Source: Slackia heliotrinireducens (GTDB lineage: Bacteria > Actinomycetota > Aquicultoria > DYIV01). Taken from it: DNA of 32,521 nt. Position numbers and translations under genes: made by a program. Below are positions 1 through 8,023 of this stretch, piece after piece. The notes beneath the pieces were generated by a model. It saw nothing but the letters and a program-made list of their open reading frames with translations. It made no database searches and had not been told where the DNA came from. The first letter of the stretch is position 1; each line of letters starts with the position of its first letter. The stretch is from positions 60,272 through 92,792 of the forward strand of contig DYIV01000001.1 in the NCBI GenBank assembly GCA_020723435.1, written 5' to 3'.

Positions 1-122
1 GAGCCGAGCGCGACCGAAGGAATCAGCGGCGTGTCGCCTTCCTTGAGCGTAATACGCGGCGTCGCGTCGCTCACCGGCAGGTATCTGCTATATCGATCGA
101 TGACGCCCTTGTAGCTGCTCAC
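1..122 (-). CDS. thrC: Threonine synthase, N-terminal fragment (runs off window start)
   Basis: Minus-strand translation from GTG at 122: VSSYKGVIDRYSRYLPVSDATPRITLKEGDTPLIPSVALG, typical threonine synthase N-terminus; directly follows hom. Confidence 0.85.
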   Translation of the reverse strand, partial: MSSYKGVIDRYSRYLPVSDATPRITLKEGDTPLIPSVALG

Positions 123-131
123 GCTATCTCC

Positions 132-1433
132 TCACCCCAGCTGGGGCGCCACCCTAATCACGTTGTCGACCTGGCGGATTACCTCCAGCTCACTGACGAC
201 GCCCAGCGAGTCGCGCAGGTCCTTCTCTCGCGTCTCGTGCGTCAAGAAGATGAGCTCGGCCGCCATCCCGGACGATTCCTTCTGGATCACGCTCGCCAAG
301 CTCACCTGGTGCTTCCCGAACGCGTCGGCGATCTTGGCCAGCACACCCGGCCTGTCGGCGGCGGTCATGCGAATGTAGAACGCCGAGTGCACGTCGCCGA
401 TGGGCCTGATACTGTGCTCGCGGAAACACGTGCACCCCAGACGTCCCGGACAGCCGTTCCGGATGTCTCGGGCCACGTCGTAGACGTCCCCAACTACCGA
501 GCTGGCCGTCGGCATTCGTCCCGCCCCTTGGCCGAAGAACATGACCTCGCCGACCGCGTCGCCCTCGACGAAGATGGCGTTGTAGGGGCCGCCCACCGGC
601 GCCAGCGGATGCATCATCGGAATCATCATCGGATGGACGCGCACGTCCAGATCGCCATCGACCTCCTGCGCCAGCGCGATAAGCTTGATCACGTAGCCGA
701 TCTCGGCCGCGTAGGCGATGTCGTCGGCGGTGACGTCGTAGATGCCCTCGGTATAGACCTCCTCCGAGGTCATGCGCGTATTGAAAGCAATCGAGGCCAG
801 GATCGTCGCCTTGGCCGCCGCGTCGCGACCGGACAGATCGGCGCTCGGATCGGCCTCCGAGTAGCCGAGCTCTTTCGCCTCGCCAAGCGCTTCCTCGAGC
901 GTGCACCACTCGTCGGTCATCTGCGACAAGACGTAGTTCGTCGTGCCGTTTACGATACCCATCACCCGAGTGATCCGATTGGCCGCCAGCGACTCCTTCA
1001 GCGGATGGATGATGGGGATGCCACCGCCGACGCTCGCCTCGAAGCGGACATCGACACCCTTCGCTTCGGCGGCATCGAGTATTTCGGCGCCGTGGTCGGC
1101 CATCAGCTCCTTGTTCGCCGTCACGACGTGCTTGCCGTCGGCTATCGCGCGCAGTATGAAGTCGAGCGCCGGGCGAATGCCTCCTATCAGCTCCACGACG
1201 ATATCAACCTCGGGATCGCCCAGCGCGACGTCGGGGTCGGTAGTGACGAGCGCCCGGTCGAGCCCGACGTCGTCACCCTCCAGCTCCGACATGTCCTTGA
1301 TGAGCACGTGACGGATGGATATCTCAGCGCCCACCTTCTTGGCGATGTCCTCCGCCTCGGTAATGACGCGCCAGACGCCGCCGCCGACGGTACCCGCCCC
1401 AAGTAGCGAAATGTTAATCGAGTCCCCCGCCAT
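132..1433 (-). CDS. hom: Homoserine dehydrogenase with C-terminal ACT domain
   Basis: 433 aa; ISLLGAGTVGGGVWRV nucleotide-binding motif, VVTANKELMADHG, GIVNGTTNYVLSQM, ACT-like C-terminus RPGVLAKIADAFGKHQVSLASVIQKE. Confidence 0.95.
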   Translation of the reverse strand: MAGDSINISLLGAGTVGGGVWRVITEAEDIAKKVGAEISIRHVLIKDMSELEGDDVGLDRALVTTDPDVALGDPEVDIVVELIGGIRPALDFILRAIADGKHVVTANKELMADHGAEILDAAEAKGVDVRFEASVGGGIPIIHPLKESLAANRITRVMGIVNGTTNYVLSQMTDEWCTLEEALGEAKELGYSEADPSADLSGRDAAAKATILASIAFNTRMTSEEVYTEGIYDVTADDIAYAAEIGYVIKLIALAQEVDGDLDVRVHPMMIPMMHPLAPVGGPYNAIFVEGDAVGEVMFFGQGAGRMPTASSVVGDVYDVARDIRNGCPGRLGCTCFREHSIRPIGDVHSAFYIRMTAADRPGVLAKIADAFGKHQVSLASVIQKESSGMAAELIFLTHETREKDLRDSLGVVSELEVIRQVDNVIRVAPQLG

Positions 1434-2750
1434 CTAGACCTCCAGCCTCGTCAGATCCTCGTACGTCTCACGACGGATAATGATGCGCGCTTTGCCATCG
1501 GCCACCATCACTACGGCCGGCCTGGGCTGCTTGTTATAGTTGCTGGCCATTACGTATCCGTAGGCCCCGGTCGCCGGCGTACACAGCGTGTCGCCCACCT
1601 CGACCGCCGCGAGCTTGGCGTCCTTAACGATGATGTCGCCGCTTTCGCAGTGCTTGCCCGCGATGGTAGCCGTGACCTCCTTCTTCCGATCGGCCTTGTT
1701 GGCGATGAACGCCTCGTAGACCGCGTCGTATAGCATTGGCCGGATGTTGTCGCTCATTCCGCCGTCGACCGAGATGTAGGTGCGCACCCGCGGTATCTTC
1801 TTGATCGTGCCGACCCTGTAGAGTGTTATGCCCGCGTTGCCGACGATCGACCGGCCGGGCTCGATCATCACCTTCGGCATCGGCAGGTCGTGTGCGGCGG
1901 TCGCCTTCCGCACGTTGCCGATGATGACCTCGGCGTACTCGGCGATCGTCGACGGCTCATCGGCGGCCTCATATGAAATGCCCAGGCCGCCCCCCGAGTT
2001 CAGCTCGCCGCAGACGAAGCCGGTCTTGTCGCGAATCTCGGCGATGAAGTCGACGATCAGCTCAATCGCCTTGGCGTATGAGTGCAGCTTGAAGATCTGC
2101 GAGCCGATGTGGGCGTGCAGGCCCATTAGCTCGACCTCCTTGGTCGCCAAGACTCTCTCGATCGCCTCCATCGCGGTCCCGTCCGCCAGGCCGAAGCCGA
2201 ACTTCGAGTCGATCTGGCCTGTCTGGATGTATGAGTGCGTCGACGGCTTGATGCCCGGCGTGATTCTAAGAAGGATTCGCGGGCAGGCCTTGCGCTCCGC
2301 GGCGAGTTTGGCGACCAGATCGAGCTCGTTGAAGCTATCGACGACGAGGCGTCCCACGCCTTCGCGGATGGCGAACTCCAGCTCCGCCGGCGTCTTGTTG
2401 TTGCCGTGGAGGTAGATCTTCTCGGGCGCCACCCCGGCGCTGCGCGCGACGAAGAGCTCGCCGCCGCTGGAGACGTCGAGGGAGAGGCCCTCTTCCATTG
2501 TGATTTCGCACATCGCCTTGCAGATGAAGGCCTTGGCGGCGTAGATAACCTCGGTATCGACGCCCGGCGCGGTGAAGGTATCGGCGTAGTCCTGGCACTG
2601 AGCGCGAAGAGTTGCTTCGTCGTAGACGAAGAGCGGCGTGCCGAACTTGTCGGCCAGCTCAACGGTATCGCAGCCGCCGACGACGAGATGGCCCCGGCCG
2701 TTGACTTCGGCGGTGATAGGCAGGATGTCTTTCTTGACAGGTAGATGCAC
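1434..2750 (-). CDS. lysA: Diaminopimelate decarboxylase
   Basis: FGTPLFVYDEATLR, VIYAAKAF, GGGLGI, EPGRSIVGNAG, GAYGYVMASNYN motifs. The ORF extends to 2840, but GTG at 2750 (VHLPVKKDILPITAEVNGRGHLVVGG) is the more plausible start. Confidence 0.93.
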   Translation of the reverse strand: MHLPVKKDILPITAEVNGRGHLVVGGCDTVELADKFGTPLFVYDEATLRAQCQDYADTFTAPGVDTEVIYAAKAFICKAMCEITMEEGLSLDVSSGGELFVARSAGVAPEKIYLHGNNKTPAELEFAIREGVGRLVVDSFNELDLVAKLAAERKACPRILLRITPGIKPSTHSYIQTGQIDSKFGFGLADGTAMEAIERVLATKEVELMGLHAHIGSQIFKLHSYAKAIELIVDFIAEIRDKTGFVCGELNSGGGLGISYEAADEPSTIAEYAEVIIGNVRKATAAHDLPMPKVMIEPGRSIVGNAGITLYRVGTIKKIPRVRTYISVDGGMSDNIRPMLYDAVYEAFIANKADRKKEVTATIAGKHCESGDIIVKDAKLAAVEVGDTLCTPATGAYGYVMASNYNKQPRPAVVMVADGKARIIIRRETYEDLTRLEV

Positions 2751-2822
2751 GAGTGTGACCCCACGAAAAGCCTCGGAAACGGAACGATTGAGTCTAACAC
2801 GGGCAGGTGGGAGTGGCAAAAG

Positions 2823-2847
2823 ACCATGCATGATAATCATGCATGGT
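2823..2847. promoter_or_regulatory. Perfect 12-bp-arm inverted repeat upstream of lysA, candidate operator
   Basis: ACCATGCATGAT-A-ATCATGCATGGT read directly; about 75 bp upstream of the preferred lysA start. Confidence 0.5.
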
Positions 2848-2961
2848 GTGCATAGTTGTCATGAGGCCTGCTCAACGACTGTATTTCGCAGTCAACGAAG
2901 GCATCATGGAGACACGGAGAATCCGCGGACCGTGGACCGTCCTTGCCGGCGCCCAGCCGGG

Positions 2962-5900
2962 TCACTCTAGGCTTGACCAGTCGAAGGTGTCTGACTTGAC
3001 CCGCTCGTAGTTGGCATCGAGCTCGGGCTGCATGAGTACAAGCGCGGCGATGCGGCGGACCATCTCGGTGACATACCGAGCCTCTTCGGGCTTCAGATCG
3101 CGGCCGAGCAGTGCCTTCTCGCGGTACGACAGCCATTTCTTGATGACTTGGTAGCCGCCGATGGTGTAGCGCCAGACGTTCGCCGGCACGCAGCGCCAGT
3201 ACGCCACATCGTTGAGGTAGACGTCAAAGCACGTCTCGCCGAGGAGTTCGATGACCTGGTCTGTGGAAATGTTGAGTGACCTGGCGCCTTCTGCGATAGC
3301 AGCACGCTCATCGGCCGTGTGGTCACGCTCGGTCAGCTTGCCGGTCGACGGCATACATACTCCCCCTCTGCCCGGGATTCCCCACCGAGCGGTTACAGCG
3401 AGGTCGGTTGCCGGATCGAGTTGACCGCCACCGACACGCTCGAGCACACCCAGCACCACAAGCTCAGCAGGCAGTGGTCCTTCCGTCACGCCATCCACAG
3501 GCGTCTCAGGGTTGAGCAGCGCCGCTAGCCTGCAGCCAAGCCGAGCCGAAGATTGGAGCACCGCTCTCGTGCCAGGTAGAGGCACGCGAGGCCAGTCGTG
3601 CCGAAGAGCGCCAGTGTTCTGAACGCGATAGGCTCGCGAACCTATGACCGCTGCGCAGTGTGACAGCATATCAGCAGGGCCAGCGTCGTGCTCACTCAGA
3701 TACGCAGCACTCTTCGCCGAGATGTTCGGCCGGCACGACTCGCTGGCGTCTTCCGTATTCAGGCCGTCGTGACCATCAACCACGTAGAGCGGAAACCCCC
3801 GTGCACCACTGTCCATGTAGTTGAGATCAGTCAAACGCTGGATGGGAATGGCGGGCTCCGCTTGCGGCTTTCTCGTGCGACCGGTAGCGAACAGGAAGGC
3901 GTTCCCTTCAAACACCTGCGCGAAGTACCGCGGTGATTTCTCTCCTAGCAGGCGGGTCTCGGGCTCCCAGTATATCCAGCGGAGATCAAAGGGCCGGTAC
4001 GCGTACCGCACTAGCTGCCTCGGCAAGAAGCCCCTTTTGACCAGGTGCGCACGGGTGGCGACAGGATCGTATCGTGCCGTTGGCAACATGGCACGAGCAC
4101 TCAGTGTGGCCGCCTTTTCATTTGACACGCCTGAGTCGAAGTATGCCAGCATCCGCCCGACAAGCGCCTCACGATCTACATCCACGACCAGGTCGTCGCG
4201 CTTCGCTTGGACGCCGGGGAACGAGGCCGGGAACAGCTCCGGCAACGTCGGCCACTCCAGGTACTCGGGATCGTGCGAGGTTGGCACGAAGGGTAGACCT
4301 AGTTCCGCAGCTGGCGCAATTGGCTCGGCGTTGGTCGATATCTTGCCAAGCGCCTCTGCGTCCAGCCTCGCTCGCTTGCCCTCACCCCAGAGTTCGCGAT
4401 ACTCCACGGATTTGGTGCCGGCATCGGCGTCTGCTCTCACAAGCAGCGTGATCGCGGTGCCAACTTGTATTCCCTCGCGGTTCTTCTCGGTCGAGAAGAT
4501 GCTCGGATCAGGATTTCCGTCAGGTGTCAGCTTACCGGTCTTGTACTTATCTCCATTCAGATTGTCGATCCATATGCCATCGAACCCTTCAAGGAAGCGC
4601 TCACGCATCCCCGTGAACGACAAGCTGTCGAGCCACGAGTTGTTCGTTATGAGACACACGACACCTCGCCCAGCTCGCTCCGCGATCTGACGCTCGGCCA
4701 TGCGGTAGAACCTTACATATAGATCGTTCAAACCTTGACCTTGCGGCTTCGGTGCGCGCTTGGTCGTGCGATACACGTCCGACAGCTCGCGTTCCTCATC
4801 AACCGCAACGCCTGCGTATCCGTTGTACGGCGGATTTCCCAGCACCACGAGAATCGGCGTCTCGCGCTTCACGTGCCCGGCTGCATCACGTTCCTCGGCG
4901 AACTCTGGCAGCAGCAGCGTGCTGTGCATCTGCGCTTCGTGCAATCCCCCACCTTTGACTCTGACTTTGACTGGCTTCGATTCCTCGCCATTCCCCCATC
5001 CGGTCAGGGCATTCGTCAGATACACCGCCGCGCGCTCGTGCGCATCGGTCCCGTGCGCGAGAGGAACTCCAAACTCGGACAAAAGCAGTCCCAGCTGCAG
5101 GTGTGCGATCACAAATGGCGCAGGCATGATCTCGAACCCAATCACGCGTTCCATCGCGGCACGTTTGACGTCCTGCCTGGTAAGAGCATCGGCACCCTTG
5201 GCCATGAGCGTTTCGTCAATCTTGCGGAGCACTTCGACGAGGTAAGCACCTGTGCCGCAGCATGGGTCCAGCACGTAGACGCTCGGATCGGCCAGGCCGT
5301 CGGCGATGTCCAGCTCCTCGCGAAGCGCCCAGTCCACGCGCGCCACCATATACCTAACCACCTCGTCAGGCGTGTACCAGACGCCCAACTCCTTGCGAAG
5401 CTGCGGGTCGAACTCCTCCAGAAACGGCTCGTAGAAGTACTGCACCCCGTGATGTTCTTGAAAGCGCGAGAAGAACTCGGTGCGATTGACTCGGTTGAAC
5501 ACGTCCTCGGCCCACTCCAGCACCTCGGCAATCTCGAGGTCGCGGAGCTTCCCTGGGTTGGAGAACTGCCAGAAGAGCTCGGAGACCATCGGCACGTGCA
5601 GCGTCGACGATGCCGTCTCCCACTCGAATCGACCCATCTTCCCGGCCTCAGTCGTCGCCTGTTCGCGCGTCCACAGCACCCAGGAGGCGAACATGCCGTA
5701 GAAGAGCGTCTGCACGAGCGTGGAGCGGAAGAAGTGGTCTCCCTTCTCCCCTTCGAACTTGAGGCCGAGCGCTTCTTCCAGCTGTTCACGCAGTTGAGCG
5801 AGTGCGGGCAAGTCCCGATGCTCCAGACGCAGTCGCGCGGTCCGTGCGTAGCTCGCCAGAAACCAGGCGACGTCCTTTGGATCGAGCAAAGGCACCTTGT

Positions 5901-6453
5901 GCAACATGACTCGCTTGAGGAACTCGACCAGCCCCTCGCCCGCTTCCTCAGCGTACTTGCGAGGCTGCGCGGCCTTCGCCCAGAAACCGTCCTCCGTCTC
6001 CGAGAGTCGGCATGACTCCTTGAGGATTGGCTCTCCGCCGGGCCCTCGACCAACCAGAACGAAGTCGCGCAAGTTGGTGACGAGCACAAGACCGTACCGC
6101 TCGACGTAGCGGGGAACTTGCTCCGGATCCGGCCACTTCGACCAATCGAACACGTCGTCGGAGGTGCCTTTGACCTCGATGGCGCCTCGCTGTGGCAACT
6201 GCCCCGGCATCGGCTCAGCGTCGCGCGCGTGCGTGAACTGCTGCTGAGTGAACAGGCCGAAGTCGGGAGCGCCGGCGCCGGTGTTCATCAGCTGCGAAAC
6301 CGCGCGGACCTTCGGCTTGAGTGTCTTGCCGATCTCATTGAGCAGGATGGTAAGCGCGCCGTAGTAGGAGGTCTCCGGGACAGCACCGCCCATGTTCCTG
6401 ATATCCCGAAGCTCTTTGAGGTATGCCTCGACAGGATCTTGCACCGAAACCCC
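2962..6453 (-). CDS. Single-chain type IIG/ISP-like restriction-modification enzyme (PD-(D/E)xK N-terminus, N6-adenine methyltransferase, specificity region)
   Basis: SAM motif VLDPCCGTGAYLVEVL, catalytic NPPY (VVLGNPPYNGYAG), PDFGLF...GAIEVKG nuclease-like motif near the N-terminus. C-terminus (DVYLNDVAYWRCVPANVWRYTIGGYQVIKKWLSYRE) resembles type ISP C-terminal domains. Preferred start GTG 6453 (VGVSVQDPVEAYLKEL); the ORF is open to 6546. Confidence 0.85.
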   Translation of the reverse strand, partial: GVSVQDPVEAYLKELRDIRNMGGAVPETSYYGALTILLNEIGKTLKPKVRAVSQLMNTGAGAPDFGLFTQQQFTHARDAEPMPGQLPQRGAIEVKGTSDDVFDWSKWPDPEQVPRYVERYGLVLVTNLRDFVLVGRGPGGEPILKESCRLSETEDGFWAKAAQPRKYAEEAGEGLVEFLKRVMLHKVPLLDPKDVAWFLASYARTARLRLEHRDLPALAQLREQLEEALGLKFEGEKGDHFFRSTLVQTLFYGMFASWVLWTREQATTEAGKMGRFEWETASSTLHVPMVSELFWQFSNPGKLRDLEIAEVLEWAEDVFNRVNRTEFFSRFQEHHGVQYFYEPFLEEFDPQLRKELGVWYTPDEVVRYMVARVDWALREELDIADGLADPSVYVLDPCCGTGAYLVEVLRKIDETLMAKGADALTRQDVKRAAMERVIGFEIMPAPFVIAHLQLGLLLSEFGVPLAHGTDAHERAAVYLTNALTGWGNGEESKPVKVRVKGGGLHEAQMHSTLLLPEFAEERDAAGHVKRETPILVVLGNPPYNGYAGVAVDEERELSDVYRTTKRAPKPQGQGLNDLYVRFYRMAERQIAERAGRGVVCLITNNSWLDSLSFTGMRERFLEGFDGIWIDNLNGDKYKTGKLTPDGNPDPSIFSTEKNREGIQVGTAITLLVRADADAGTKSVEYRELWGEGKRARLDAEALGKISTNAEPIAPAAELGLPFVPTSHDPEYLEWPTLPELFPASFPGVQAKRDDLVVDVDREALVGRMLAYFDSGVSNEKAATLSARAMLPTARYDPVATRAHLVKRGFLPRQLVRYAYRPFDLRWIYWEPETRLLGEKSPRYFAQVFEGNAFLFATGRTRKPQAEPAIPIQRLTDLNYMDSGARGFPLYVVDGHDGLNTEDASESCRPNISAKSAAYLSEHDAGPADMLSHCAAVIGSRAYRVQNTGALRHDWPRVPLPGTRAVLQSSARLGCRLAALLNPETPVDGVTEGPLPAELVVLGVLERVGGGQLDPATDLAVTARWGIPGRGGVCMPSTGKLTERDHTADERAAIAEGARSLNISTDQVIELLGETCFDVYLNDVAYWRCVPANVWRYTIGGYQVIKKWLSYREKALLGRDLKPEEARYVTEMVRRIAALVLMQPELDANYERVKSDTFDWSSLE

Positions 6454-6628
6454 CACGGAATAGGCGCAGTGACGGGTAGCGATCAGACAACGATGACTAT
6501 TGTAGCGCACAGGAGTGACGTTAGCAGAGCCCAGGCTTGCCCGCACTGTGCACGAGCATGTCAGACCCCTGTGTTAGCATGCAGGACACCGCGATACGGG
6601 GTCGAAAACATAAAAGCACATCTACACC

Positions 6629-7024
6629 TTGACGGTGATTAACCCAGAGGTTAACATCTTGCACGGTAAGCTGTTCAATCGGGGCACGGTGAGCGTGTGG
6701 TTCCTGGCTGACACCAGGGGCAACTGTCAGGCAGCCGACTACCTGTTGTCTCTGGACGGAGCAGCACAAGACAAAGCTCGCGCGCTCTTGGATCGGGTCG
6801 CTCCGCGCGGAACCTACCGCAACGAGCAGAAGTTCAGGAATCTCGGCGATGGAATCTGGGAATTCAAGTCTGGACAGGCACGTCTGCTCTGTTTCCAAAT
6901 GCACGGTGGCTACGTGATCACGCATGCAGTGGACAAACCGAAGAGCCGGGCCCTCCTCCGCGAGAAGCGGAAGGCCTTGCGATTGCGGGATCAGTTCCGC
7001 GAGTCTGGGGAGGTTTTGGAGTGA
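6629..7024 (+). CDS. RelE/HigB-family (Gp49-like) toxin
   Basis: LLDRVAPRGTYRNEQKFRNLGDGIWEFKSGQARLLCFQMHGGYVITHAVDKPKSR is a RelE/HigB-type core; stop overlaps the start of the XRE gene (GTGA). TTG start uncertain. Confidence 0.82.
   Translation: MTVINPEVNILHGKLFNRGTVSVWFLADTRGNCQAADYLLSLDGAAQDKARALLDRVAPRGTYRNEQKFRNLGDGIWEFKSGQARLLCFQMHGGYVITHAVDKPKSRALLREKRKALRLRDQFRESGEVLE
6639..6654. promoter_or_regulatory. Inverted repeat TTAACC-CAGA-GGTTAA, candidate HigA operator
   Basis: Perfect 6-bp arms read directly, at the 5' end of the toxin ORF. Confidence 0.35.
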
Positions 7025-7461
7025 AGGACAGCATATCTGAGCTTAGGGAGCGCGCCGCAGAGAGCCGAGACAGCGTCGAGTACAAGCTGGAGTGGGCGAT
7101 CCTGGATATCACCGAGCAGATTGCCGACTGCATGCACGCGAAGGAACTCAATCGGGCGCAGTTGGCGAAGCTGCTGGAGGTCTCTCCGCCAATGGTAACC
7201 AAGATGCTCAATGGCACGGTCAACTTCACGCTCAAGAGCCTGGTCGGTGTTGCCCATGTGCTTGGCTGCGACCTCTCCGTGAGACTTGCCCCGGCAGGCT
7301 TCGAGGCGCCTCGGTTGGCCGTCTGGCGTGGCAACTTCGGCTTCACCGGAGAATCCGCTCCCACGAAGGTCGAGAACATTCGGGTCGTCGGAACGGGACC
7401 GGCCAGGAACGTGGGCGTGGGCCGAATTGCACCGTCGTCCAAGAAGGGACAGGTAGCATGA
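7021..7461 (+). CDS. XRE-family HigA-like antitoxin with C-terminal extension
   Basis: HTH LNRAQLAKLLEVSPPMVTKMLNGTVNFTLKSLVGVAHVLGCDLSVRL; overlaps the toxin stop and the next start (ATGA). Confidence 0.85.
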   Translation: MKDSISELRERAAESRDSVEYKLEWAILDITEQIADCMHAKELNRAQLAKLLEVSPPMVTKMLNGTVNFTLKSLVGVAHVLGCDLSVRLAPAGFEAPRLAVWRGNFGFTGESAPTKVENIRVVGTGPARNVGVGRIAPSSKKGQVA

Positions 7462-7916
7462 TGGGCGATCCACTGAAGACGGAGGTCGCCCTCCTCGACT
7501 ACCAAGTCATCAAGTTCTCGCTGGACATGAGCAGAGTCAAGGCCCGGGAGTTTGAGATCGAAGTGGGCCTGCAAGTTGGCGTTGGACCGAAGCCGAACAG
7601 CGATGTGGACTACCGGCTTGACCTAGGTATCGACATTCGCGGCAAGGAGCCACAGTCGCCGGATTCCGGTTTTGCGATGACCCTGCAGCTTGCGGGCTTC
7701 TTCCGCGTGCAAGAGCACGTGGAGAAGACGCGAAGGCAAGAAGTTGTCGCTCTGAACGGCGTGTCAACGCTGTACGGTACCGCGCGCGCCATCGTGGCTG
7801 GACTCACCTCACAGAGCCCGACCGGCAAGTTTATCCTTCCGGCGATAAACGTATTGGAGCTGCTCAGAAGCAACGACGCATCGCCCGGCGCCAAAACCCC
7901 AGCTCGAAACGAGTAG
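7458..7916 (+). CDS. SecB-like chaperone of a toxin-antitoxin-chaperone (TAC) module
   Basis: 152 aa from ATG 7458 (the listed ORF starts too far upstream). SecB-like beta-rich region FAMTLQLAGFFRVQE and C-terminal LYGTARAIVAGLTSQSPTGKFILPAINVLEL, matching the SecB pattern YARExIxxLxxxGxFPPLxLxPINF. Position directly after RelE-XRE. Confidence 0.75.
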   Translation: MMGDPLKTEVALLDYQVIKFSLDMSRVKAREFEIEVGLQVGVGPKPNSDVDYRLDLGIDIRGKEPQSPDSGFAMTLQLAGFFRVQEHVEKTRRQEVVALNGVSTLYGTARAIVAGLTSQSPTGKFILPAINVLELLRSNDASPGAKTPARNE

Positions 7917-8023
7917 CGTGTCCGACGTGCCGGTTTTGGGTTCCGGGAGAATTACCCTAAGTCATGCGTTCGCTTGCTCGAGCTCCAGCGCGATGCCGTT
8001 GTTCGTACGATCTTCCATTTTGT

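Noticed and set aside
190-909. Numerous long antisense/alternate-frame ORFs (for example 190-909, 237-1406, 4735-6015, 17907-18743, 22259-23566)
   Set aside because: Arg/Ala/Ser-rich low-complexity translations on the opposite strand or alternate frames of clear genes; typical high-GC shadow ORFs.
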